Shown here: one piece after another, positions 9,250 to 16,682 of the stretch
Position numbering within the stretch: the first letter of the stretch is position 1
Layout: every line of letters starts with the position of its first letter
NCBI RefSeq assembly: GCF_038446665.1
Contig: NZ_CP151802.1
Location: forward strand, 3,100,001-3,164,000
Direction of reading: 5' to 3'
Source of the DNA: Lysobacter sp. FW306-1B-D06B
GTDB lineage: Bacteria > Pseudomonadota > Gammaproteobacteria > Xanthomonadales > Xanthomonadaceae
DNA length: 64,000 nt
The notes under the pieces: generated by a model
What the model was told of the DNA's origin: nothing
Seen by the model: only the letters and a program-made list of their open reading frames with translations
Databases searched by the model: none
Position numbers and translations under genes: made by a program

Positions 9250-9470
9250 TGTGCATCCGCCATCCCCTGGAGTGCGCGCGAAGCTACGCGGTTCCGGTGA
9301 CGCGTAGATGACGGCGCGCGCTTGGTTGCGGGCATCAGCCGAGAGGCAATTCCAGCTCGGGACTCATGAGACTCCCACGCTCAATCCGCCCTCCTGGAAG
9401 ACGGAGGACCGCCCGGCTACGCGGCTTGGCGGCAGCGAACGGTCAGTGGGCAGTCGGGTTGTACGACTTG

Positions 9471-9719
9471 TCAGGTCGCTGGAGCGCAACCACCGGGTTT
9501 GAACACCCGTTCGGTGGATGCCGGATTTCTTTCCAGGGCACCACCGACGCGGGTGGGACGCCTGGAGAACGAGCCGCCACAGTTGGGGCAGCGACCGCCG
9601 AGCACCGACTCGACGCAGGTCGTGCAGAAGGTGCACTCGAACGAACAGATCCACGCGTCTGTCGAATCTGCCGGCAGATCGACATCGCAGCACTCGCAGC
9701 CTGGACGCATCTGCAGCAT
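9471..9719 (-). CDS. DUF1272 small zinc-ribbon protein
   Basis: An 82-residue protein with the DUF1272 pattern: LRPGCECCDVDLP at the start, CSFECTFCTTCVE near residue 30 and GGRCPNCGGSF near 45. That makes ten cysteines, most in CxxC pairs, presumably binding zinc. Function is unknown; the family is usually encoded as a stand-alone gene. The last 25 residues are not typical of the family. The 220-base gap to the sigma factor start makes co-transcription uncertain. Confidence 0.85.
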   Translation of the reverse strand: MLQMRPGCECCDVDLPADSTDAWICSFECTFCTTCVESVLGGRCPNCGGSFSRRPTRVGGALERNPASTERVFKPGGCAPAT

Positions 9720-9834
9720 GTCGGACTCCTATGCACGGGCCAGATTGATCGATACCCAACTCCGGCCGTTAGCGTACACCGGGGCCTTTTGTCTGGACAC
9801 GCCCTGAGTGACACGGGGCACCACGCCGCCCATG

Positions 9835-10104
9835 TCAGCTCTCGTGGGCCGAGTGGAAGTCCGCGCGAAGTCGCCAGATCGTCCACACGCCGCTGATGGC
9901 CAGTGCCAACGCGATCGCGAACAGTCCGACCGGGATGACCCATCCGAGGACTTCAATGACGGGGCGCAGAAGGCCCCCTGCCCCGTTGGTGATACTGGCG
10001 AGAAGTCCGTTGACGATCAGCGCCGCAAGCCCGACCACGGCGCCCTGCCACACGCGGGCACTCGCCTTGCGTTCCGTCTTTCGATTCTCACGGCCAAAGG
10101 CCAC
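9835..10104 (-). CDS. Small hypothetical membrane protein
   Basis: An 89-residue protein with a basic N terminus (MAFGRENRKTERK) and two membrane helices (about 20-38 and 48-74) separated by a short Gly-rich loop, then an acidic/His tail. Inner-membrane, both ends probably cytoplasmic. No family recognised. Confidence 0.5.
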   Translation of the reverse strand: MAFGRENRKTERKASARVWQGAVVGLAALIVNGLLASITNGAGGLLRPVIEVLGWVIPVGLFAIALALAISGVWTIWRLRADFHSAHES

Positions 10105-10239
10105 AGCGGCACCTCAGTCCTTGGTTACGCATCTCATGTGTGCTGCGTCTCATCAGGCGCGGCCCATCCAAGAGCGGCTCGCCGTCTTCTGTTCCAACTC
10201 CGAACGCCAGCTCGGCCGCCGAATGGCAGGTGAGATCCA

Positions 10240-10428
10240 TCACTTCTTTCCTTCCTCACCCTGCTCCGCATTCTCGCTGTCGTGTTCCTCGTCGAGCTGC
10301 CCGCTAATGCCTGTGCGTCGCTCTTCGTTGTGTAGGGCGATGGGGCCCGCCGGCTCGTCAGGACGCTGCGAACCCCCTTGGTTCTGCTGACCTGTGTCCT
10401 GCTTGTCGCGTTCGTCAATGCTACCCAT
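10240..10428 (-). CDS. Small acidic hydrophilic hypothetical protein
   Basis: About 62 residues, very rich in Asp, Glu, Gln and Asn with almost no hydrophobic core, ending EQGEEGKK; it looks intrinsically disordered. I chose the ATG at 10428 (MGSIDERD); one at 10437 adds three residues. Low complexity makes the coding call tentative, but codon choice is consistent along the frame. No function can be proposed. Confidence 0.4.
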   Translation of the reverse strand: MGSIDERDKQDTGQQNQGGSQRPDEPAGPIALHNEERRTGISGQLDEEHDSENAEQGEEGKK

Positions 10429-10437
10429 CTCGTTCAT

Positions 10438-10941
10438 CCCGCTGCGTCGGCGAAGTGCCGAGCAACCACACTGCGCGCCGAGCCGTCAGCAAGCGGTGAC
10501 GCGCAGTACACCGAGGTGATCAGCGGATGATGAGAGCTGCGCGCCGGGGCGCAACTACAGCTGCTTCTCGACCTTGTCCGCTGTTGCCTCCTGTCCCGAC
10601 CTTTGACCCCGGAGCGGGAAAGCTACTCGTCGTTAACGGATACGGACATGACGAGCTATCCCTCACGCAACTCTGACGCGTCCCGCTGAAGTCACCTCAG
10701 TTATCTCTGCGTGACTGCTGCGACGATCGCCATGCCTCGTAGACAACCGGCTCGACATCTCGCCAACCTACTCGTCGGGAGATGGAGCTGCTGCTCCATG
10801 CAAGCATCAAGTGGACGGCAACCTCGTCCCAATCCAAGTGCGGGAGCGAAGTCCTGGCCGGACGCCCAGATCACGGAGGGTCGCTGGACGCCGCCGGCTG
10901 TCACGCCAGTGCGCTAGTGCCGCTGCGTCGCGTGCCACTGC
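10438..10941. other. 504-base stretch with no convincing gene
   Basis: Short frames exist on both strands, but none shows a ribosome site, family motif or sustained codon bias. It separates the 9.4-10.4 kb genes from the repeat/cassette-like array and may contain decayed sequence. Confidence 0.5.
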
Positions 10942-10977
10942 GTAATGACCGCTTTGGGCGTAATGACCGCTTTGGGT
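10942..10977. repeat. 18-bp tandem duplication at the edge of the array
   Basis: GTAATGACCGCTTTGGGC is immediately repeated once with a single change at the last base. The second copy is the left end of array element R1. It looks like a slipped or aborted duplication of the element terminus. Confidence 0.8.
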
Positions 10978-11049
10978 CGAAAGCGGACATTAGCAGCCCG
11001 GCCGCCGTACGTCCCGGCCGAACGTCCGCTATTGGCCAGGAGCGGATGT
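10960..11049. repeat. Array element R1 (full double hairpin, ~90 bp)
   Basis: Left hairpin CCGCTTT-GGGTCG-AAAGCGG, a G/C-rich centre, and right hairpin CGTCCGCT...AGCGGATG. The stop codon of the adjacent zinc-ribbon-like gene overlaps its right end. Confidence 0.85.
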
Positions 11050-11270
11050 CAGAGCCCTCTCAATGTGTTCTTACAACAACCACACGGACAGTTGAGGATC
11101 CACGCGCTTCCGCGCTCTTCAGCGGACAACGCACCATTGCACTGTGGGCATACCTGATCGATCGGCAGGCCGCGGCTGTGCTGGCACATGGCGATGTACA
11201 CGGGCTTCGCGTGTGCTGGCAATGACTTCCCTCGCAGGAACTCCACAGCTTCCAGCTCGATACTGTCCAT
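11049..11270 (-). CDS. Small zinc-ribbon-like hypothetical protein (array gene 1)
   Basis: About 73 residues from ATG 11270; ATG 11282 adds four. Still longer forms run into element R2 and are unlikely. The C-terminal half has CPQCNG and CPCGCC, a probable zinc ribbon. The N-terminal half is helical (MDSIELEAVEFLRGKSLPAHA). Its TGA overlaps the end of R1, and the frame begins about 30 bases from R2, so gene plus element form a compact unit. Function unknown. Confidence 0.55.
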   Translation of the reverse strand: MDSIELEAVEFLRGKSLPAHAKPVYIAMCQHSRGLPIDQVCPQCNGALSAEERGSAWILNCPCGCCKNTLRGL

Positions 11271-11298
11271 AAACGAGGTCATTGATCGCCACCAGGAT

Positions 11299-11387
11299 AG
11301 TGTCCGCTTCGGGTCGATAGCGGACATTACCAGCGGTCGGCGCGTCCGTCCTGCCCGAATGTCCGCTATCGGCCATAAGCAGACATT
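11299..11387. repeat. Array element R2 (full)
   Basis: GTCCGCTTCGGGTCGATAGCGGAC at left (hairpin arms GTCCGCT/AGCGGAC) and GTCCGCTATCGGCC...AGCAGAC at right. The TAA of the next gene lies one base past its right end. Confidence 0.85.
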
Positions 11388-11388
11388 C

Positions 11389-11622
11389 TTAGGACGCCCA
11401 ACTGGTGCTCTCTGGGAGACTGCCGTCCCAGAAATGACGGGCGATCTTGGCTGCTGCGCGGTTGAAGAAGGCTTCCCTCGATTGCTGTGTCATTTCGATC
11501 ACTTCCGTGACCTTATCCAACCGCAGTTCACCAACCTCGCTTGGATGGGCTGTGTCGAAAAACCGATAACGGACATCGGTCTCTGTCTCGGAAATCTTGT
11601 CGATGCGTATGTTGAAGGCCAT
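11389..11622 (-). CDS. Hypothetical protein (array gene 2)
   Basis: 77 residues from ATG 11622 (MAFNIRIDK). A beta-rich N-terminal half (RIDKISETETDVRYRFFD) is followed by an amphipathic helical half ending HFWDGSLPESTSWAS. Soluble, no signal peptide. Its stop abuts R2 and its start lies about 30 bases from half-element R3. No family recognised. Codon use is less G/C-biased than in core genes. Confidence 0.5.
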   Translation of the reverse strand: MAFNIRIDKISETETDVRYRFFDTAHPSEVGELRLDKVTEVIEMTQQSREAFFNRAAAKIARHFWDGSLPESTSWAS

Positions 11623-11649
11623 CTTCGCCGTGCTCCTCCCCTCCAAAAA

Positions 11650-11688
11650 ATGTCGGCCGGCGTCCGCGAACGGCCAGGAGCGGACATT
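11650..11688. repeat. Array element R3 (right half only)
   Basis: Only the stop-proximal hairpin, GTCCGCGAACGGCC...GAGCGGAC, is clear. It is followed after four bases by the TAG of the next gene. Confidence 0.75.
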
Positions 11689-11691
11689 GTG

Positions 11692-12168
11692 CTAATCGGC
11701 TTTCACACATGGTCGAAAAGCATCAGTCGTCCAAGTGTGATTCTCTTGGTCTGTGATCCGGATGCGGAACCTCCGGGAAGACTCCTCTTCACCGACGTCG
11801 TAAAGCATCGCCGAGAGCATCGTTGAATCGCCCGGGCCGATCTTCAACGTAGGCTGCGCCAACGGACCATGCCCACCGGGACCATGACGCCACTCGCCAT
11901 TGCCGGCGTCATCCAGAATCTCGTAGGACAACCAACTTAGCGGGTACGGCGGGCCTGAATCCCCGGCGATCCATACTCGCATGATGCCTTGGCTACCGTT
12001 TTGCACACGAACGCTGACCGGAATGTTCGGGCGACGCTCGTCGCATTCCAGACTTGCGCTTACCTTGACATCGACCAAGTCGGGCGACATGCGGTGCAGC
12101 GATGCGCAGCCTGATGCCATCGATAGAAGGATCATCGATACCGTCAGCGAACCTCTGCCGTCAGTCAT
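11692..12168 (-). CDS. Predicted lipoprotein (array gene 3)
   Basis: About 158 residues from ATG 12168; ATG 12186 adds six. A signal segment ends in a lipobox-like MASGC near residue 21, so lipid attachment and an envelope location are likely. The mature part is beta-rich (VDVKVSASLECDERRPNIPVS, then a Gly/Pro-rich loop and a C-terminal sheet), like a small Ig-like or intracellular-inhibitor fold, but I recognise no family. Two cysteines remain in the mature domain. Its stop follows R3 closely and R4 lies upstream. Confidence 0.55.
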   Translation of the reverse strand: MTDGRGSLTVSMILLSMASGCASLHRMSPDLVDVKVSASLECDERRPNIPVSVRVQNGSQGIMRVWIAGDSGPPYPLSWLSYEILDDAGNGEWRHGPGGHGPLAQPTLKIGPGDSTMLSAMLYDVGEEESSRRFRIRITDQENHTWTTDAFRPCVKAD

Positions 12169-12231
12169 CACGTCGCTCCCCTGCATATTGTCGGCTCAAG
12201 CAGCTCAGCCCCGGGTTGCATAGAGCCGTCT

Positions 12232-12320
12232 AATGTCCGCTTCGGGTCGAAAGCGGACATTAGCTCTCGCCCGTCCGCCGCGCCACTCCAATGTCCGCTA
12301 ACGGCCAGGAGCGGACGTTT
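12232..12320. repeat. Array element R4 (full)
   Basis: AATGTCCGCTTCGGGTCG / AAAGCGGACATTAGC at left and AATGTCCGCTAACGGCC...AGCGGACGTT at right; both hairpin arms are perfect. Three bases separate it from the TAG of the TonB-C gene. Confidence 0.9.
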
Positions 12321-12323
12321 GGC

Positions 12324-12818
12324 CTACTTGAACTGATAGACCTGAATTCCCAGCGAGCGGACGGTCCGCGAGTTGAACTGCGCGGGCCTGTACCTAAGGG
12401 TGGTCACATGGTCCATGGCGAGCTTAGACAGTCGATCGTCATCAGATTTCAGGACGAGTGGGTCGATAGGTGTGCCGTCGGCGTTGAGTACAAAACCGAT
12501 GAGAACAGTCCCAGTTACAGGCGACCCTGACTCGTCGTTCGGCGTGGCCGGCTGAGCGCCGGCCAACAGGCTCATCGGCTGATAGCCAGCGGAGCTGAAG
12601 ATCATCGCGAACGGGTACTTGCAGCCGTAGCGCTCCTGGAGCTCCATGTCCAACCTGGACGTCTCCGGGGTCACGCGATTGAAGACCACGTCGTCTACGG
12701 ACGGCTGACTCTGCTTCTCGCAAGCGAGGACACAGCCCGGCCACGCAAGCAACATACAAAATGCCCAGCGCTGCCAGCCCCTGATCAGGAACAATGATGC
12801 GGCCATGCGTTTCCCCAT
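12324..12818 (-). CDS. TonB C-terminal-domain-like exported protein (array gene 4)
   Basis: About 164 residues. A hydrophobic N-terminal segment (CMLLAWPGCVLACEK) could be a signal or lipoprotein peptide. The last 65 residues have the TonB_C pattern: GTVLIGFVLNADGTPIDPLV, then ALxxLxxWR-like spacing as VTTLRYRPAQFN and a final beta strand. There is no Pro-rich periplasm-spanning linker, so it is a TonB-like domain protein rather than a full energy transducer. The ATG at 12827 adds three residues. Flanked by R4 on its 3' side. Confidence 0.6.
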   Translation of the reverse strand: MGKRMAASLFLIRGWQRWAFCMLLAWPGCVLACEKQSQPSVDDVVFNRVTPETSRLDMELQERYGCKYPFAMIFSSAGYQPMSLLAGAQPATPNDESGSPVTGTVLIGFVLNADGTPIDPLVLKSDDDRLSKLAMDHVTTLRYRPAQFNSRTVRSLGIQVYQFK

Positions 12819-12958
12819 TGTCTGCACCCCAAGCTCGGGCAGCGTTTGCCCAAGCTACCCTCTGACCGCGCCGAACTACCGGCACGGTTGCTCCAGACGC
12901 CCCATGCGGCGACCAGATTCGCCGCAATGCAGATCCAGAAACTACCTTTGATTTCGTG

Positions 12959-13243
12959 TCAAAGGCCGATGCTGGCGAAATACAGACATCCGGTTGCTAA
13001 CAAGGATAGGGCAAAGCCGGCCCGGGGCGCGCGTCCGAACGCAATCACTGTGGAGCTTCCTACCGCCACGAAACAAAGCCAAAGCGCCTTGACCGAACCA
13101 TCAACTGCCCACAGAGCGCGAATCTCAGGCGTCGCCGGAAGGAAATTCAGCACTAGGTCGAACGCAACCAGCGAATGTAGAAAGGTCGCGAATCCCATGA
13201 GGATTGCCGCGTATTGGAATGCGCCTAATGGCCGTGATTGCAT
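12959..13243 (-). CDS. Small hypothetical membrane protein (array gene 5)
   Basis: About 94 residues from ATG 13243 (MQSRPLG); a longer frame to 13282 runs into degenerate element R5 and is probably not translated. Three membrane helices are visible (about 8-28, 42-62 and 70-92). No family recognised. This is the one array gene with no recognisable element directly after its stop, so a copy may have been lost or decayed. Confidence 0.5.
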   Translation of the reverse strand: MQSRPLGAFQYAAILMGFATFLHSLVAFDLVLNFLPATPEIRALWAVDGSVKALWLCFVAVGSSTVIAFGRAPRAGFALSLLATGCLYFASIGL

Positions 13244-13260
13244 GAGGTTGGCATTCCAAT

Positions 13261-13336
13261 GGGTCGAGGCGGACATTGGCACCGCGCCGGGACCCGTGCC
13301 GGTAAAACGTCTTGCTGTCGGCTGCTAGCGGATGTC
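13261..13336. repeat. Array element R5 (degenerate)
   Basis: GGGTCGAGGCGGACATTGGC at left and GCTAGCGGATGTC at right keep the layout, but the hairpin arms are partly lost. Fourteen bases separate it from the next stop codon. Confidence 0.5.
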
Positions 13337-13350
13337 GACGACTTTCGGCA

Positions 13351-13569
13351 TCAGTCGCCGAAACGAGCTACTAACGACGTCCTTGCCTGCTCTAGCTGTG
13401 CTGCGTAGTCCGACGAGAAAGGCGCAATCAGCTGCCTTTGCAAAGCCGCTTCTAGCGCCCAGAGAGCGTATCGCTCTGATACGTCGATGCTTTCCGCAAC
13501 CCGGCCTGAGGCAAGCAATTCGGACAGCACCAGGGCTTCGTCGTCTTCTAGAGTTACTTGTGTTGGCAT
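13351..13569 (-). CDS. Small hypothetical protein (array gene 6)
   Basis: 72 residues from ATG 13569 (MPTQVTLEDDEALVLSELLA). Almost entirely predicted helix, acidic first half, ending LVARFGD; it resembles small helical stand-alone proteins or immunity-like proteins, but no family is recognised. Stop close to R5, start about 50 bases from R6. Confidence 0.5.
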   Translation of the reverse strand: MPTQVTLEDDEALVLSELLASGRVAESIDVSERYALWALEAALQRQLIAPFSSDYAAQLEQARTSLVARFGD

Positions 13570-13618
13570 TCCTATCCGGCTGGAGACCGTGATCGAGCCC
13601 AACTCAGCGGAGGGACTG

Positions 13619-13706
13619 AATGTCCGCTCTGGGTCGGAAACGGAAATTGGCGCCAGCCCGGACGCCCGCCCCGGGCCAACGCCCGCTATCGCCCAGCTGC
13701 GGACAG
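13619..13706. repeat. Array element R6 (full, diverged)
   Basis: TGTCCGCTCTGGGTCGGAAACGGA at left and CGCCCGCTATCGCCC...TGCGGAC at right, with several arm mismatches. About 19 bases to the next stop. Confidence 0.7.
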
Positions 13707-13724
13707 AGACAGTCTGCGTGACCG

Positions 13725-14030
13725 TTACTCGAAGGCGACGCTGTTCAAATAATCCCGATGGAGATGGAACCCCAGCGCCTGGCGCCAGCCGGAACTGCCG
13801 TCCAGTTCCGCGCTCACCGAAGGCGCCCGCAGGAAGCCGAACCTCTCGACAACAACGAACGAGAGCCCCGACCTTCCGATTCGATTGAAGAGTTCACGCA
13901 GGAAGTCCGCCGACTGTGGAGTCAGTCCGTCCAAGTCCATATGCGCGCCAAAGGACCGAACCGCCCACGCTCTCAGGTCGTTGGCGGTCCGGACCTTCCC
14001 GTGATTCAGCACCAGCCTGATCGTGCCCAC
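13725..14030 (-). CDS. Hypothetical protein, possibly N-terminally truncated (array gene 7)
   Basis: 101 residues from GTG 14030. The frame is open a further 16 codons with no ATG before a stop, so the start is doubtful and the gene may be a fragment. It contains a helical stretch near residues 15-55 (AWAVRSFGAHMDLDGLTPQS, then a Leu-rich helix) and a Phe-rich segment FVVVERFGFLRAP. No family recognised. R6 lies downstream and truncated R7 about 65 bases upstream. Confidence 0.4.
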   Translation of the reverse strand: MGTIRLVLNHGKVRTANDLRAWAVRSFGAHMDLDGLTPQSADFLRELFNRIGRSGLSFVVVERFGFLRAPSVSAELDGSSGWRQALGFHLHRDYLNSVAFE

Positions 14031-14094
14031 GCCATGGCGTCCTGTTCCAGCGGTTGCGTTACGAAGGGCTCGCTACCCGAAGGCGCCCGCCCCC

Positions 14095-14152
14095 GCGGAC
14101 ATTAGCACTGCCGGCAGCCCACGACCGCCCGCTATCGGCCACACGCGGATAC
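14095..14152. repeat. Array element R7 (5'-truncated)
   Basis: Keeps GCGGACATTAGC from the left hairpin and CGCCCGCTATCGGCCAC...GCGGATA at right. It lies about 135 bases past the L,D-transpeptidase stop, the loosest spacing in the array. Confidence 0.65.
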
Positions 14153-14287
14153 AGGCCAACGCCAGAATCAAGCGGAGCCGCGAAGTCGCTTCGGATTGAG
14201 TAATCCGTCAGAGCTGTTCACTGAGCAAACTCGACGGAGCAATGCCGAGGAGTCGGATGCCTGGGCAATACCCTGGCGCGCCCTTAA

Positions 14288-15073
14288 CTACCGACCGTGC
14301 CGTGCGCGTCTTCCGTCGTCGCGTTGCGTAGTCGCGCGACTTTCCGCGAACTCAGGGAAGGTCTCCGCTATCGACGCCTCATCCGGCAAGATGTAGAACA
14401 CCCCGCCCCGCTCGAACGTCGGGCGCATGATCTGCTCGTAAAATTCGGGCGAGACGTTGATGCAACCATGCGTGATGCGGTTGTCGTCCGGCGAAGGCGA
14501 TGCAAGGCGTTCGACGCGTTTTTCGGCCGGCACGCCGGTGGCCGTCGGGTGGATGGAGACCGCGGAATCGTAGTCCACCCAGAGCACGCGCCCAGCGTCG
14601 GTTGATGGGCCGAAGCCGCCTACAAAGCGACCAGCAGGCGTCGTGCGATCGCGGCCGGGAATTTCACGAAGCGCGAGACCGGCGATGCCGGGGGCCGTGT
14701 GATCGCCGACCGCCGAGCCAAAGAGCCCGGATGCCGCGCCGCGAAGCCGGCCGTCGCCGCCGAACACCAGGACCTGGGCGGCGGCCTTGTCTATGACCGC
14801 GAACGGATAGCCTTGGCTGTCATTGGATGCGACAACCCAGCCCGCGAGCTCGATTACCGTGCCGGACACATCCTGGCCTTGCGGAAGCTGGTCGACGGCG
14901 GTGAACGATTGGGCAGCGGGATCCTCGGCGCTGGCCGCGCTGAAGCTCGCGAACGCCAGTGCCAGCGCCAGCGCGCCAGAAGCGGCCCGGATGGCAGGGG
15001 AAATGCACGTATTGATGGGACGGTTCCTCAGGACAAAGACGATGGCTAAAGAAAAGAGACCGGTGGCCAGCAA
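14288..15073 (-). CDS. L,D-transpeptidase (YkuD-type) cell-wall enzyme
   Basis: A 261-residue exported protein with a hydrophobic N-terminal segment ending ALAFASFSAASA. The catalytic motif RITHGCINVS (about residue 204) is the L,D-transpeptidase HGC signature with the nucleophilic cysteine; an upstream conserved region includes GGFGPSTDAGRVLWVDYDSAVSIH. Such enzymes form 3-3 peptidoglycan cross-links or attach Lpp-type lipoproteins. The gene immediately upstream on the same strand encodes an Lpp-like lipoprotein, which favours a role in lipoprotein anchoring, although this is inference. The first ATG may add a few residues before the true signal peptide. Confidence 0.85.
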   Translation of the reverse strand: MLATGLFSLAIVFVLRNRPINTCISPAIRAASGALALALAFASFSAASAEDPAAQSFTAVDQLPQGQDVSGTVIELAGWVVASNDSQGYPFAVIDKAAAQVLVFGGDGRLRGAASGLFGSAVGDHTAPGIAGLALREIPGRDRTTPAGRFVGGFGPSTDAGRVLWVDYDSAVSIHPTATGVPAEKRVERLASPSPDDNRITHGCINVSPEFYEQIMRPTFERGGVFYILPDEASIAETFPEFAESRATTQRDDGRRARHGR

Positions 15074-15124
15074 AGGCCACCGGGTCTTGGGTTCAACCGT
15101 TCGTCACAAACTTCGCAAGAACGA

Positions 15125-15391
15125 CTAACCGCGCGGCTTGCGGACCGGCGCCGCTTCGAGCTGCTGGACGCGGCTTTCCAGTGAATCCAACCGCTGGTTC
15201 GCCTGCTGCGCAGACTGATTCGCCGATTCGGCGCTTTGGGCTGCGCCCTGGACCTTCTGGTCGAGAGAGTCGAGGCGCGAGTTGATCGTCGCAAACTCTT
15301 CTTTATAGGTGGCGCAGGCGCCAAGGCTCAGGGCGACGATCGCCACGCCGAGCGCACGCGCCATCGCCAGATTTTTCTTGGTCAGAATCAT
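15125..15391 (-). CDS. Lpp/OprI-like alanine-zipper outer-membrane lipoprotein
   Basis: 88 residues from ATG 15391 (MILTKKNLAMARALG). The signal peptide ends in lipobox LSLGAC (Cys near residue 25). The mature part is one continuous coiled coil of heptads rich in Ala, Ser, Gln and Leu (RLDSLDQKVQGAAQSAES and onward), then a Lys/Arg/Pro tail. The layout matches murein lipoproteins, which trimerise and tether the outer membrane, but the tail ends KPRG rather than in a terminal lysine. It lies 51 bases upstream of the L,D-transpeptidase on the same strand, with no array element between them, so the pair forms one unit. Confidence 0.75.
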   Translation of the reverse strand: MILTKKNLAMARALGVAIVALSLGACATYKEEFATINSRLDSLDQKVQGAAQSAESANQSAQQANQRLDSLESRVQQLEAAPVRKPRG

Positions 15392-15555
15392 TCCAATCCT
15401 CCTTCGTCTGGAACCTCGGTAGTACAGCGGCCTTTTTGCCGGAGCCATGATGACGTTGGAATATGTAGATGGATTGTGAAGACGCGACAGCCCTGGAGAG
15501 CTGCGGCTTCAAATTCATCAGCCCCAACGAAAACACACGGCATTTAAGGCTCGGT

Positions 15556-15642
15556 GCGGTCCGCTTTGGGTCGCGGACGCGCACATTGCCACCGGTTCCG
15601 CCCCCCACCTCGCCCCGAATGTCCGCAAACGGAGCGGACATC
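15556..15642. repeat. Array element R8 (full, left hairpin disrupted)
   Basis: CGGTCCGCTTTGGGTCGCGGA at left and GTCCGCAAACGGAGCGGAC at right, the latter with a shortened loop. Nine bases to the next stop. Confidence 0.75.
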
Positions 15643-15651
15643 GCCGGCGAG

Positions 15652-16065
15652 TCAAGGGAACCGGAAGTCCGTAGCGTACCCACGAAGCAGTCGCCAGGTC
15701 GGATCGTCGTCACGTTCCCACGTCAAACGGGCATCGGCGTTTCTGGAAGTTATGGCCCGTTCAAACTGGTCCAGATCGAACGATGCATTGACGTAGACGT
15801 AGTAGGTGCGCTTGCCGGCGAACGTTTCCACGACGGCAACCAGTCCATGCACCTCACCGCTGAACGGTTCCAGGAGCGCCGAATCGAGGTCCTCCAGTGA
15901 GCGGTTGTAATCCGATTCCGGCAGTCCGTTGCTCTTTACCACGCTCAAGTGATGAGTGATGACGAGAAGAACCGGAAACTGCGGGCGCAGGGATTCGAAC
16001 TCGCACACCCTGATGTCGGGCCTTCGAAAATAGATGGGATAGCCTTCGTGTGTCGTATTGCTCAT
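15652..16065 (-). CDS. Possible DUF695-like hypothetical protein (array gene 10)
   Basis: 137 residues from ATG 16065 (MSNTTHEGYPIYFRRPD); the ATG at 16113 adds 16 residues that look like leader. It contains ESDYNRSLEDLDSALLEPF, a hydrophobic strand, KRTYYVYVNASFDLDQF and a C-terminal DDPTWRLLRGYATDF. That order (a polar sheet, YYVYV strand and DPxW motif) recalls DUF695, sometimes found with regulators of ribonuclease E-like domains, but I cannot verify it. Cytoplasmic. Elements R8 and R9 flank it. Confidence 0.55.
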   Translation of the reverse strand: MSNTTHEGYPIYFRRPDIRVCEFESLRPQFPVLLVITHHLSVVKSNGLPESDYNRSLEDLDSALLEPFSGEVHGLVAVVETFAGKRTYYVYVNASFDLDQFERAITSRNADARLTWERDDDPTWRLLRGYATDFRFP

Positions 16066-16169
16066 CAGCCAACGCCTTGGTGGGCTGCGCATCGATTCCA
16101 GGCCTGCATCCATCCGTGTACCTGTTCGGGTGTCGTGACCGGGGCGAGCCTACAAGATCGGCGCACTGC

Positions 16170-16206
16170 CGGGCGTGCCGATGTCCGTTATCGCCAGGAG
16201 CGGACG
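16170..16206. repeat. Array element R9 (right half only)
   Basis: ATGTCCGTTATCGCCAGGAG followed by CGGACG. Five bases to the stop of the next gene. Confidence 0.7.
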
Positions 16207-16211
16207 AATCA

Positions 16212-16568
16212 TCACTCCGCCTCTTCGACCCGCAGGACATACGCCGGCAGGTCGGACTGGCGCTCGATTCGGCCCGTAAGGGTGGCGCGTACTGGCGGCT
16301 GCTTGGGGGCCAAGGTCCCGGCCAGCGCGCTCCAGAATTGATCGGTAGCCTTGTTTCCTTCGCCACCGACGATGCGCAGCGAACCATCCGGGCAGACAGG
16401 GTCCTCAATGACGCTAAGGTGCCGCAGCATCCGGGCCTCGCCCACCAAGGTGACGCGATGCCCTTCAAACCGCGAAGGGTCTGCACCGATCTCGCAGACA
16501 GACGCAAGCTCCGATTCACGCGAGCAGGAAGCGAGCAAGACCAGCGCTGATGCCATCAGTACCCTCAT
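16212..16568 (-). CDS. Predicted small lipoprotein (array gene 11)
   Basis: 118 residues with a short signal peptide and lipobox LLASC (Cys at residue 15). The mature part is beta-rich: SVCEIGADPSRFEGHRVTLV near the start, a conserved-looking VCPDG turn and a final LTGRIERQSDLPAYVLRVEE, the shape of an OB-fold-like barrel often seen in small envelope lipoproteins of proteobacteria. Function unknown. Its stop abuts R9; R10 lies 19 bases upstream of its start. Confidence 0.6.
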   Translation of the reverse strand: MRVLMASALVLLASCSRESELASVCEIGADPSRFEGHRVTLVGEARMLRHLSVIEDPVCPDGSLRIVGGEGNKATDQFWSALAGTLAPKQPPVRATLTGRIERQSDLPAYVLRVEEAE

Positions 16569-16587
16569 CCGATCTCCCTATTTCAGC

Positions 16588-16677
16588 GACGTCCGCTATG
16601 GGTCGAAAGCGGACATTAGCAGCCCGGTCGCCGAACGTCGCCGCCGAACGTCCGCTATCGACTAGGAGCGGACGTTC
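16588..16677. repeat. Array element R10 (full)
   Basis: GACGTCCGCTATGGGTCG / AAAGCGGACATTAGC at left and GAACGTCCGCTATCGAC...GAGCGGACGTTC at right. Five bases to the stop of the next gene. Confidence 0.9.
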
Positions 16678-16682
16678 GGCCG

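Noticed and set aside
10701..10917. Short opposing frames near the left edge of the array
   Set aside because: No start signal, no motif and complementary to each other; probably chance.
15985..16010. GGGATTCGAAC, matching the T arm of tRNA-Ser and a possible attachment-site copy
   Set aside because: It is inside a coding frame (the 15652-16065 gene), the match is about ten bases and the T-arm core is common to many tRNAs.
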